Of a stretch of DNA of 5,360 nt, positions 1 through 4,337 are shown one piece after another. Each line of letters begins with the position of its first letter. Position 1 is the stretch's first letter. Source of the DNA: Dehalococcoidia bacterium (GTDB lineage Bacteria > Chloroflexota > Dehalococcoidia > GIF9 > UBA5629); assembly GCA_041653995.1 (NCBI GenBank), contig JBAZEK010000034.1:1-5360 (forward strand), read 5' to 3'. The position numbers and the translations under genes were made by a program. The notes under the pieces are model-generated. The model did not search any database. It was not told the origin of the DNA and worked only from the letters and a program-made list of their open reading frames with translations.

Positions 1-192
1 AAGGCCAATGGACATATCGTCGCATTGGTTCAGCGGGAGGGGCAGGTATCCAAGCCGGACGCCGTGGAATACCTCATGCGGAGCATGGGCATCGGCCAAT
101 CGACCGCTTACAAATACCTCGACCTGATTGTTGGGCGAGGGAAGGAAATCCGCCAGGAAGGTCTAAGGGACGCCGTGCTGGTGTTGGCATAA
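1..192 (+). CDS. 3' end of a protein with a winged-helix-like C-terminus (partial)
   Basis: Frame 1 is open from the left edge to the TAA at 190-192, giving the last 63 residues of a longer protein whose start lies outside the window. The segment reads as helix (GHIVALVQREG), a helix-rich stretch with AVEYLMRSMGIGQSTAYKYL, then DLIVGRGKEIRQEGL and a hydrophobic tail ending VLVLA. The order 'helix, turn, STAYKYLDLIV recognition-like helix, charged turn, short strand' is the layout of a winged helix-turn-helix DNA-binding domain. Such domains often close replication initiators, primase/helicase proteins and regulators of archaeal elements, but the visible part does not choose between them. The stop codon is the first element of a T-tract terminator module shared with three other plus-strand genes. 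Reading frame is firm; the winged-helix call is from pattern only. Confidence 0.7.
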   Translation, partial: KANGHIVALVQREGQVSKPDAVEYLMRSMGIGQSTAYKYLDLIVGRGKEIRQEGLRDAVLVLA

Positions 193-209
193 ACCTTTTC
201 CGCTTTTTT
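190..209 (+). terminator. Stop-linked T6 terminator module, copy 1
   Basis: TAA, then AAACC-type sequence, a pyrimidine-rich stretch and six T (204-209). From the first base of the stop to the last T is exactly 20 nt, the same as in the copies at 461-480 and 2500-2519. Oligo-T without a stem is the usual archaeal terminator signal. The T-tract runs directly into the promoter of the next gene. Confidence 0.6.
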
Positions 210-227
210 CATTTTCTGTTTTAAAAT
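203..227 (+). promoter_or_regulatory. Promoter block P1 (25-nt repeat, copy 1) with TATA-like box
   Basis: The block C-T6-CATTTTCTG-TTTTAAAAT is identical over 25 nt to 1445-1469 upstream of PCNA. TTTTAAAAT (219-227) is the likely TATA box. The ATG at 245 is about 22 nt from its centre, so transcripts should begin close to or slightly inside the start of the gene, implying little or no leader. After the block a looser match to the PCNA promoter continues (ATTGA at 234-238 against 1475-1479). Confidence 0.6.
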
Positions 228-244
228 CGTGCCATTGAGGTATC

Positions 245-463
245 ATGTACGACCCCCTGAACGACCCGATGGCCAGCCCCGCTTATTGGAAGGACAAGCC
301 CAGGAATACCACCTGGGAGCAGGAACGGGCTGGACGCCATGTCGCTTTGAAATTGTGCGATTCGATGGATTGCCAAATCGACGCCCTGAAAAAGGAAATC
401 GCCATGCTCCGCAAGAGCGTGTCGATAAATCAGCCCGATGCGGACAAAATCGTAAAGCTCTAA
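245..463 (+). CDS. Hypothetical 72-aa protein with C-terminal coiled-coil-like helix
   Basis: I do not recognise a family. The protein is soluble, with no signal peptide or membrane segment. Residues 1-30 are rich in Pro, Trp and charged residues (YWKDKPRNTTWEQER). Residues 41-60 (CQIDALKKEIAMLRKSV) have heptad-like spacing of I, L, I, L and probably form a short coiled coil for self-association or partner binding. Cys38 and Cys43 are the only cysteines. The ATG at 245 has GAGGT three nt upstream, a weak, close SD. The TATA-like box lies so near that the start could be leaderless, or the in-frame ATG at 269 (MASPAYWKD) could be used instead. The gene is a single transcription unit with the stop-linked terminator at its end. 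Its promoter is nearly the same as that of PCNA, so the two may be expressed together. Confidence 0.65.
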   Translation: MYDPLNDPMASPAYWKDKPRNTTWEQERAGRHVALKLCDSMDCQIDALKKEIAMLRKSVSINQPDADKIVKL

Positions 464-480
464 ACCTCTTCACCTTTTTT
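461..480 (+). terminator. Stop-linked T6 terminator module, copy 2
   Basis: TAAACCTCTTCACC followed by T6 (475-480). The spacing from the stop codon to the end of the T-tract (20 nt) is identical to copy 1. It merges into the AT-rich promoter of the next gene. Confidence 0.6.
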
Positions 481-501
481 ATATTTCCTATCTCATATAG
501 T
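475..501 (+). promoter_or_regulatory. AT-rich promoter P2 of the 107-aa gene
   Basis: TTTTTTATATTTC (475-487) centres about 24 nt before the ATG at 506 and would give a leaderless message. A second TATA-like string, TCATATAG, ends in ATAGT (497-501), a string also found in the P3 and P4 promoters. If this second box were used, the transcript would start near the in-frame ATG at 524. Sequence alone does not decide between them. Confidence 0.45.
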
Positions 502-505
502 CATC

Positions 506-829
506 ATGCCATCGCCCGAGGGGATGTTTGTCAAGGCCACCGTTGTTTTTCATCCAGGCACCCAGGATAGGCGGAGGCGTGTCGTCCTTGAAGAGTTCAG
601 GCGTGTTTTTTTCCGTGGCTGTTCTATCGAGCAGGGAACGCCAAATATCCTCCAATGGTCTTTTGAAGGAATGTTCTGGGACGGCGGTGCCGAAGATAAC
701 GCCCCGCTGATTAACGACCTCAAGAGCTATTTACAAAAACTTCTGGCATCCGACGCCCTGACCCATTTTTCTATCCACTATTATGATTTGGTCCCCACCA
801 AGACCATCGCTTACGCCCCTCGCCCGTAG
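506..829 (+). CDS. Hypothetical 107-aa protein, possible alpha/beta fold
   Basis: No family recognised. The predicted layout is strand (MFVKATVVFHPGT), helix (DRRRRVVLEEFRRVFF), two strand-like stretches (NILQWSFEGMFWD), helix (APLINDLKSYLQKLLASD), strand (HFSIHYYDLVP), i.e. beta-alpha-beta-beta-alpha-beta. The next gene (883-1200) shows the same order, with MYVVQFEAYFKEGT at the same place, so the two may be diverged relatives. No signal peptide or membrane segment. Start: ATG 506 leaves six residues before MFVK, matching the four residues before MYVV in the neighbour. ATG 524 is an in-frame alternative preceded directly by GAGGGG, which is too close for a good SD. Unlike its upstream neighbour it is not followed by the T6 terminator module, so read-through into the next gene is possible. 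Confidence 0.7.
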   Translation: MPSPEGMFVKATVVFHPGTQDRRRRVVLEEFRRVFFRGCSIEQGTPNILQWSFEGMFWDGGAEDNAPLINDLKSYLQKLLASDALTHFSIHYYDLVPTKTIAYAPRP

Positions 830-853
830 TTTCTGATTTGGAATAGTATCATT
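830..853 (+). promoter_or_regulatory. Degenerate promoter P3
   Basis: TTTCTGATTTGGAATAGTATCATTGC (830-855) lines up with the PCNA promoter string TTTCTGTTTTAAAATAG... at about 20 of 26 positions, with GG replacing AA inside the TATA-like box. It is likely a weaker copy of the same promoter. A T-tract is absent here. Confidence 0.4.
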
Positions 854-872
854 GCATGACCGTTGGTCGTGC
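854..872 (+). promoter_or_regulatory. Imperfect inverted repeat at the start of the 105-aa gene
   Basis: Arms GCATGACC (854-861) and GGTCGTGC (865-872) pair at 7 of 8 positions plus one G-T, around a 3-nt spacer. It lies between promoter P3 and the SD site GGAGG (873-877). It could be an operator or a small RNA hairpin in the leader. It begins with the same GCATGA as the palindrome at the start of the PCNA unit, at a similar distance from the promoter. Confidence 0.45.
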
Positions 873-882
873 GGAGGACAAC

Positions 883-1200
883 ATGAGCGAGAAGATGTAT
901 GTCGTTCAGTTCGAGGCGTACTTCAAAGAAGGGACCACGGAACAAAAGATTCGTTCGTTGGTCAGGGGCGTGGATGAGCGTTGCCCGTTTCCATTGCGGG
1001 TCAGCCGTTACGACGAGCGGTCTATAAAGGAGGTCAATTTCGTTGATAACTGCACCCCCTTCAACCACAAAGAGTTCATGGATGCGGTGCAATCCCTCAT
1101 TGACGCCAATGACCCGTGTGTAATTTGTGTGGGTGCCTATATCTGGTGCATGGACCCGGACTCCCCAGACAAGAAAAGAACCTTCACACGGAGCGGTTGA
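883..1200 (+). CDS. Hypothetical 105-aa protein, possible relative of the 107-aa neighbour
   Basis: Function unknown. The start is set at ATG 883 because GGAGG (873-877) lies 5 nt upstream. An in-frame ATG at 856 would add nine residues (MTVGRAEDN) but would put the inverted repeat and the SD inside the gene. The layout is strand (MYVVQFEAYFKEGT), helix (EQKIRSLVRGVDERC), strands (LRVSRYDERSIKEVNFVDN), helix (KEFMDAVQSLIDAND), strand (CVICVGAYIWCM), the same order as in the 107-aa protein just upstream. Five cysteines are present, but not as CxxC pairs, so a zinc site is not evident. Its TGA (1198-1200) is one nt from the next ATG, so the 75-aa gene is probably translated from the same message. 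Confidence 0.75.
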   Translation: MSEKMYVVQFEAYFKEGTTEQKIRSLVRGVDERCPFPLRVSRYDERSIKEVNFVDNCTPFNHKEFMDAVQSLIDANDPCVICVGAYIWCMDPDSPDKKRTFTRSG

Positions 1201-1201
1201 G

Positions 1202-1429
1202 ATGTTCATCGCAAAGGACACCAGGATGGTCCTGATAAACAAGCGGGCCAGCGAAAGCACCAGGAAGTACATCGGCAAGGCAATCAGGGACTTCGACACC
1301 GAGGACGAGTGGTGGCCCATCGTCGTGGACCAGGACCGCCCGATACACGGCATAAGCCGAGTATGGGGCCGTGGCGACGAGATTCCCGCCAGGAAGGGGC
1401 TGACAACGCTCGTTGAAGTGCTGGACTAA
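1202..1429 (+). CDS. Hypothetical 75-aa basic protein
   Basis: No family recognised. Translation begins MFIAKDTRMVLINKRASES and includes a basic, Ser/Arg-rich helix-like stretch (NKRASESTRKYIGKAIRDF), then DEWWPIVVDQDRPIHGI and a C-terminal Arg/Gly-rich part (RVWGRGDEIPARKG). The net basic middle and conserved-looking Trp residues would fit a nucleic-acid-binding or partner-binding role, but this is a guess. ATG 1202 follows the previous stop with one base between (TGAGATG), indicating translational coupling. An in-frame ATG at 1226 has AAGGA 7 nt upstream and would give a 67-aa protein. The open frame runs further upstream to 1127, but that part overlaps the preceding gene in another frame. 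The gene ends in the stop-linked terminator before PCNA. Confidence 0.65.
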   Translation: MFIAKDTRMVLINKRASESTRKYIGKAIRDFDTEDEWWPIVVDQDRPIHGISRVWGRGDEIPARKGLTTLVEVLD

Positions 1430-1451
1430 AACCTATTCCTATTTCTTTTTT
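1427..1451 (+). terminator. Stop-linked T6 terminator module, copy 3 (longer)
   Basis: TAAAACCTATTCC, then ATTTC and T6 (1446-1451). It has the same elements as copies 1, 2 and 4 with 5 extra nt between the stop and the T-tract. It is fused to the PCNA promoter block. Confidence 0.6.
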
Positions 1452-1469
1452 CATTTTCTGTTTTAAAAT
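1445..1469 (+). promoter_or_regulatory. Promoter block P4 of the PCNA unit (25-nt repeat, copy 2)
   Basis: All 25 nt are identical to 203-227. TTTTAAAAT (1461-1469) is the TATA-like box. At the usual archaeal distance, transcription would start around 1488-1493, inside the palindrome at 1482-1503. That leaves a leader of about 25-30 nt that carries the SD AGGAG (1506-1510). Confidence 0.65.
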
Positions 1470-1481
1470 AGTTCTATTGAA

Positions 1482-1503
1482 AGCATGAACGACCGTTCAT
1501 GCT
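1482..1503 (+). promoter_or_regulatory. 22-nt perfect palindrome over the PCNA transcript start (candidate operator)
   Basis: Arms AGCATGAACG (1482-1491) and CGTTCATGCT (1494-1503) are exact reverse complements around the 2-nt centre AC. It lies 12 nt after the TATA-like box and covers the predicted transcription start, the classic place for a repressor site. With only a 2-nt loop it would make a strained RNA hairpin, so a DNA operator for a dimeric protein is the simpler reading. The RHH proteins encoded on the minus strand are candidate binders (inference). Confidence 0.55.
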
Positions 1504-1520
1504 CAAGGAGCAAGACATGA
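1485..1520 (+). CDS. Possible 11-codon leader ORF overlapping the PCNA start
   Basis: ATG at 1485 opens an 11-residue frame (MNDRSCSRSKT) whose TGA (1518-1520) overlaps the PCNA ATG (1517) in an ATGA junction. It could couple translation to PCNA if the transcript starts upstream of 1485. It has no SD of its own, and the ATG is a by-product of the palindrome. The predicted transcript start may even lie after it. Listed as a low-confidence candidate. Confidence 0.15.
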   Translation: MNDRSCSRSKT

Positions 1521-2326
1521 AGAAAATCGAAGAGTACACGACCCTCGATGCGTACCCGGCGTTCCTCATCACCCGTGCCGCCCTCAACGACATCATAGAG
1601 GCGAGTTCCTGGCTGACCGATGAGGTCAGCCTGCGATTCACCAAGGATGGCATGTGGGCCAGGTTCACCGACCCGGCCCATGTGAGCATGACCGAACTGA
1701 ACCTGCCCAAGGAAAAGTTCGCCCAATACGACTTCCAAGGAGAGGCGGTCCTGAACATCGACATGGACGCCATCAAGGACATGCTGAGGCATGTGGAGAA
1801 GTCCGAGAAGGTCTTTAGCATGAGGGCCATAGAAACCCCGTCCAGACACGAGGATGGCACCCCAATCAAGTACCTGGCAATCACGGTGGACTCCCCGTTC
1901 GACTCCGCAGGATTCGTTCGCTATGGCGTTCCCCTGCTCAAGGACGAACTTCCCCTACCCAAGTACCCTGCCCTGACCCTGCCAACGACCGTCCCGCTCA
2001 ATATGCTGTTGGTGTACAAGGCGGGAAGGATATTGGAAAGCTTCACGGACCATGTGGTCATGGAGTACGACACGGGCGTACTGAGCTTGTCCAGCGAGAA
2101 CGACCACGGGAACCGTTGCATCACGATGGCTGTTGATGGCGGGGAATCGCCATCCGTGCGTAGCCTGTTCCCTATGGACTACTTCATGGGGTTCGTGAGG
2201 GCGCATAAGAACGCCAAGGAAGCGACGCTGAACATGGGGACCGACCTTCCGATGGTGCTGATGGCCACCATGCCCTCCGGCCTGACGGTCAAGGCCGCCA
2301 TCGCACCGAGGATTGAGAACGACTAG
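1517..2326 (+). CDS. pcn: DNA polymerase sliding clamp (PCNA family)
   Basis: PCNA forms a ring around DNA that tethers polymerase, ligase, FEN1 and other partners for processive replication and repair. The 269-aa product spans both PCNA domains. The N-terminal domain (about 15-130) contains AFLITRAALNDIIEASSWLTDE, LRFTKDGMWARFTDPAHVSM and VLNIDMDAIKDMLR (residues 79-91), hallmarks of the family. The interdomain loop lies around 135-160 (LLKDELPLPKYPAL). The C-terminal domain ends with MGTDLPMVLMA and the typical AAIAPRIEND tail. Archaeal clamps are usually about 245-250 aa, so this one carries a short N-terminal extension of about 12-15 residues (MKKIEEYTTLDAYP). ATG 1517 is chosen because AGGAG (1506-1510) lies 6 nt upstream; the in-frame ATG at 1499 lies within the palindrome and before the SD. 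The gene has its own promoter and candidate operator and is followed 8 nt later by a 55-aa gene. A clamp on a mobile element suggests it builds its own replisome or redirects the host's. Confidence 0.95.
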   Translation: MKKIEEYTTLDAYPAFLITRAALNDIIEASSWLTDEVSLRFTKDGMWARFTDPAHVSMTELNLPKEKFAQYDFQGEAVLNIDMDAIKDMLRHVEKSEKVFSMRAIETPSRHEDGTPIKYLAITVDSPFDSAGFVRYGVPLLKDELPLPKYPALTLPTTVPLNMLLVYKAGRILESFTDHVVMEYDTGVLSLSSENDHGNRCITMAVDGGESPSVRSLFPMDYFMGFVRAHKNAKEATLNMGTDLPMVLMATMPSGLTVKAAIAPRIEND

Positions 2327-2334
2327 GTGAGAAC

Positions 2335-2502
2335 ATGCCGACGCTGGAACTGACGATGGCCCAGGCGGAAATCCTGAGCTACATGGTCGAGGATTGGGTG
2401 TCGGGAATCGAGCCTGATTCCAACACCCTCAAGAGGGACCTGGATTGCACCGAAGAGGACATCCAGAAGGTCTATGACCTCGTTATCGACCTTCTTGATT
2501 GA
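2335..2502 (+). CDS. Hypothetical 55-aa acidic protein in the PCNA operon
   Basis: A short gene directly after PCNA. AGGTGA (2325-2330), which overlaps the PCNA stop TAG, is a strong SD 4 nt before ATG 2335. The product begins MPTLELTMAQAEILSYMVED and ends DIQKVYDLVIDLLD. It is strongly acidic and mostly helical, with two amphipathic helices (about 8-22 and 40-55) joined by a turn with GIEPDSNTLKRDL. The arrangement resembles a small helix-turn-helix or adaptor domain, but I do not recognise a family. There is no clear PIP-box (QxxL/IxxFF), so binding to the clamp is not shown. SD, spacing, identical codon style and the T6 module at its stop make it a convincing gene. Co-expression with PCNA suggests a role in replication or its control (inference). 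Confidence 0.75.
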   Translation: MPTLELTMAQAEILSYMVEDWVSGIEPDSNTLKRDLDCTEEDIQKVYDLVIDLLD

Positions 2503-2532
2503 AACGCTTTACCTTTTTTCTTATTTTTATTG
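2500..2532 (+). terminator. Stop-linked T6 terminator module, copy 4, with extended T-rich tail
   Basis: TGAAACGCTTTACC followed by T6 (2514-2519), exactly 20 nt from the first stop base to the last T as in copies 1 and 2, then CTTATTTTTATTG. No plus-strand gene follows, which supports reading the module as a terminator and not only as part of a promoter. Confidence 0.65.
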
Positions 2533-2536
2533 TTGT

Positions 2537-2569
2537 GTCATAATATCCTAGTTTTTGGGATGTTATGAC
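2537..2569. terminator. Hairpin between the convergent operons
   Basis: Arms GTCATAATATCC (2537-2548) and GGATGTTATGAC (2558-2569) pair over 12 positions with one T-G wobble, around a 9-nt loop. On the plus strand it is followed by TTTGTTATTTA, like a second terminator; on the minus strand the wobble becomes an A-C mismatch and no T-tract follows. The gap 2503-2583 otherwise holds only the T-rich tail. A protein-binding site is an alternative. Confidence 0.5.
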
Positions 2570-2583
2570 TTTGTTATTTAACG

Positions 2584-3012
2584 TCAATCTCGCCTCTTTC
2601 GCACCGCAATCGCCAGCCCTGGCCCCTCGTCCTTGGCGTAACGCTTGTCAGCGACAATCCTTACTACTTGTGAATCGTCCGGGAAGATGATTCCCGTAAG
2701 CCCGTCCAGGACCGCTCTCACTAGTTTGTCCAGGTCCGGGCGTTTGGTGTTGAGCGTCCACTTTTTCGGTTGGCTCTTGGGCCGCTCGAACACGAAGATG
2801 AGTTCGATTTCGTACCCGATTCTTTGGTCGTCCTCATAGAACGCTCCTGACTCTAACGCCCGTTGAGCTTCCGAGGCCACCCGTTGCCGCCAAGCGTCCG
2901 TGTTCTTGTTGCTGTGCGTGGTTACGACCTTCTGCACCTTCTTGATGTAGAACGCCTTGGTAGAACCTTGCGGAACGGGCGTTCCAGCCACGAAGAACTC
3001 AATCTCGTTCAA
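2584..3012 (-). CDS. rusA: RusA-family Holliday junction resolvase
   Basis: RusA enzymes are Mg2+-dependent dimeric nucleases that cut four-way DNA junctions; phages and archaeal elements use them to resolve recombination and branched replication products. The 142-aa product has the family's opening strand FFVAGTPVPQGSTKAF (6-21), a helix with DAWRQRV (39-45), the strand IGYEIELIFVFERPK (65-79), and the active-site region TKRPDLDKLVRAVLDGL (89-105) then FPDDSQV (110-116). D93, D95 and D112 or D113 match the catalytic aspartates of the family (D70, D72, D91 in E. coli RusA). The tail GPGLAIAVRK is also typical. The start is TTG at 3012, because GGAGG lies 6 nt upstream and the family's N-terminus begins here. 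The frame stays open further upstream, but that part overlaps the HNH gene and looks like non-coding translation. It overlaps the HNH gene by 14 nt and is the last gene of the operon. Confidence 0.9.
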   Translation of the reverse strand: MNEIEFFVAGTPVPQGSTKAFYIKKVQKVVTTHSNKNTDAWRQRVASEAQRALESGAFYEDDQRIGYEIELIFVFERPKSQPKKWTLNTKRPDLDKLVRAVLDGLTGIIFPDDSQVVRIVADKRYAKDEGPGLAIAVRKRRD

Positions 3013-3601
3013 GATATTCCTCCAATTTCGGCATGCCCTTGACCTTGGCGGCCTTCTTTTCCTTCTGCCGCTCCCTGCCGTTCTCCCGATGGAGTTCGGC
3101 GGTATATAGGTCGTGGCATTGGTCGCACACGGTCTTGAGGTTCCTGGGGTGATGGGTGCCGCCCTTGCATCTGGGGATGATGTGATGGACCTCAAGCTCG
3201 AACCAGGAATCCGTGCCGTGATAATTGTAGCCACCTGGCTCGATGCGGTGCCATGCGAATTCGTGGTTGCCGTCCTTCTTCCAGATGATTTTAGCATCAG
3301 CTATCCTTGATGATTTTGGTGCAATGGTGCCGTTCTCGCACCTCAGGCCGCAATCCTGGCAGGTGAAATTGTCCCGCTTCAGGATGTGATTCCTGATTGC
3401 GAACCAAAACCGCTGTTGCCAGAAATCCGTGAACGTCCCAGGGAAGGGGTCGTCGGTAGAGCCTTCGGGAGCCCAGGATTCGTTCTTCTTCTCCATGTCG
3501 GCCAGCAGTTCCTTTAGTTTTCCGTACTGCTGGCAATAAATTTGGGATGCGGAGCCATCGTGGTGCCTGCGACCGCAGATGGGGCAATCGACCAGGACCA
3601 C
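2999..3601 (-). CDS. HNH endonuclease with N-terminal zinc-finger motif
   Basis: The 200-aa product has an N-terminal CPICGRRHHDG...YC motif (C6, C9, H13/H14, C23) that looks like a zinc knuckle. A basic/aromatic linker follows, then an HNH nuclease domain with ILKRDNFTCQDCG (C81, C84), LEVHHIIPRCKGG (H139, H140), HPRNLKTVCDQCHDLYT (N154, C159, C162, H163). The two Cys pairs hold a structural zinc, and H140, N154 and H163 fit the metal-dependent active site of the beta-beta-alpha-metal fold. The C-terminus is Lys/Glu-rich (RERQKEKKAAKVKG). HNH proteins of this type in viruses include packaging-linked nickases, homing enzymes and restriction-like nucleases; which applies here is open. Start: GTG 3601 with GGTGA 4 nt upstream, the SD overlapping the stop of the previous gene. 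The RusA SD and TTG lie within its last codons, so the two nucleases are translationally coupled. Confidence 0.88.
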   Translation of the reverse strand: MVLVDCPICGRRHHDGSASQIYCQQYGKLKELLADMEKKNESWAPEGSTDDPFPGTFTDFWQQRFWFAIRNHILKRDNFTCQDCGLRCENGTIAPKSSRIADAKIIWKKDGNHEFAWHRIEPGGYNYHGTDSWFELEVHHIIPRCKGGTHHPRNLKTVCDQCHDLYTAELHRENGRERQKEKKAAKVKGMPKLEEYLERD

Positions 3602-3605
3602 GCCA

Positions 3606-4055
3606 TCACCGAATCATGTGGACCGGGAAGATGACCGCCCCGTACTCTTCCTTCAGGAACCCCGCCGTGATGACCGATTGGAGCTTGGGCTTCACGGAAC
3701 GGGTCGTCGTTCCGAATTGGTCAGCAAGCAACGCCACCAGGCGGTCCTTCGGCAGCTTCTTGGGGGGCTTGCCATCGGTGGCCTCGTCCCCGAAGATGTT
3801 TATGACCCCATTGAAGGTTTCCCGCAGCGTCCCGTGGGGCATGCGGTCCTCATCCCAGATGTTCTTTAGCCCCTCGTACTCGATGTTCATCTTCTCTTCC
3901 AGCTTGCGCTTGGCCACCCGAGCCTTGAGTTCCTTGAAAGAATCGAACATCTCCATGATGTCATAGAGGTCCTGCCAATCCATGAGGTCCATGACATGCT
4001 CGTCCTCCTTGGCGTCGGTGATGAGGCTGACCTGCTTGGGGATGTAGAGCCTCAT
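3606..4055 (-). CDS. 149-aa protein with helical N-terminus and winged-helix-like C-terminus
   Basis: Function not recognised. Residues 20-66 are strongly charged and helical (MDLMDWQDLYDIMEMFDSFKE then LKARVAKRKLEEKMNIEYEGL), likely a coiled-coil or dimer helix. Residues about 97-145 look like a winged helix: PKKLPKDRLVALLADQF, turn, TTTRSVKPKLQSVITAGFLKEE as recognition helix, then the wing strands YGAVIFPV. That makes a DNA-binding role plausible, perhaps as an operon regulator or replication accessory factor. ATG 4055 overlaps the stop of the 93-aa gene (ATGA, 4-nt overlap). Its TGA (3606-3608) is part of the GGTGA SD of the HNH gene 4 nt downstream. Both junctions point to coupled translation. 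No signal peptide or membrane segment. Gene call is firm, fold call moderate. Confidence 0.8.
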   Translation of the reverse strand: MRLYIPKQVSLITDAKEDEHVMDLMDWQDLYDIMEMFDSFKELKARVAKRKLEEKMNIEYEGLKNIWDEDRMPHGTLRETFNGVINIFGDEATDGKPPKKLPKDRLVALLADQFGTTTRSVKPKLQSVITAGFLKEEYGAVIFPVHMIR

Positions 4056-4333
4056 GGATTCACTCTCTTGCGTAGCTCATCGGCGGTCATCGGCTTGCGG
4101 TCGTCCACCAGGATGATGTCCCCGGTAATCAGCACGGACGCCCGTTTGAGGTAAATCCATTCGTTCACCATCATATCGAAGGCTCCGTCCCGCTCCATCA
4201 TCCTGCACATCCCCCGCAGGAAATCGGCCTGCTCCGCCGTGAACAGCACGTTATGGCTGCCCAGGGCAGTCTGCTGGCGTATCAGGTCGTTCACGAACTT
4301 GCCCTCGTCAAAATCCTTTGGTATCTCTCCCAT
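4052..4333 (-). CDS. Hypothetical 93-aa protein
   Basis: No family recognised. It opens MGEIPKDFDEGKFVNDLIRQQ and contains helices around FTAEQADFLRGMCRMMERDGAFDMMVNEW (30-60), a strand-like SVLITGDIILVDD (66-77) and a last helix TADELRKRV. The Met-rich helical middle followed by a beta hairpin suggests a small soluble partner protein, but nothing more specific can be claimed. ATG 4333 has AGGTGA 4 nt upstream, and this SD contains the TGA stop of the preceding 274-aa gene. Its own stop overlaps the next start (ATGA). It sits between an RHH protein and a winged-helix-like protein in a tightly coupled operon and may work with one of them. Confidence 0.8.
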   Translation of the reverse strand: MGEIPKDFDEGKFVNDLIRQQTALGSHNVLFTAEQADFLRGMCRMMERDGAFDMMVNEWIYLKRASVLITGDIILVDDRKPMTADELRKRVNP

Positions 4334-4337
4334 GTTT

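Noticed and set aside
249..267. ACGACCC repeated at 249-255 and 261-267
   Set aside because: A two-copy 7-mer made of Asp-containing codons (GAC CCC, GAC CCG) in the 72-aa gene; this string is frequent in the window's codon usage.
229..570. 113-codon plus-strand frame starting at GTG 229
   Set aside because: It overlaps the 72-aa gene in another frame and runs through its terminator and the next promoter. The composition (Arg/Pro/Gly-rich) is typical of an out-of-frame shadow.
811..1353. 180-codon open frame on the minus strand
   Set aside because: It lies antisense to the 105-aa and 75-aa genes, which have SD sites and the shared promoter/terminator layout. Its translation shows no recognisable domain, and it crosses the promoter region.
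1463..1884. Two minus-strand frames opposite the 5' part of PCNA
   Set aside because: PCNA is certain on the plus strand. The products are Met/Ser- or Gly/Val-rich shadows.
2565..2685. Short plus-strand ORF starting MTLLFNVNLASFAPQ after the hairpin
   Set aside because: It has no SD, lies antisense to RusA and is under 45 codons. The T-rich region before it fits a terminator better than a promoter.
3013..3297. N-terminal extension of the RusA frame up to 3297
   Set aside because: The extra 95 codons lie inside the HNH gene in another frame and are low-complexity Thr/Ser/Arg/Pro. A GGAGG site and the family N-terminus support TTG 3012.
3547..3966. 139-codon plus-strand frame
   Set aside because: It is antisense to the 149-aa gene, which is part of a chain of overlapping minus-strand genes with SD sites; no domain is visible in the plus-strand product.
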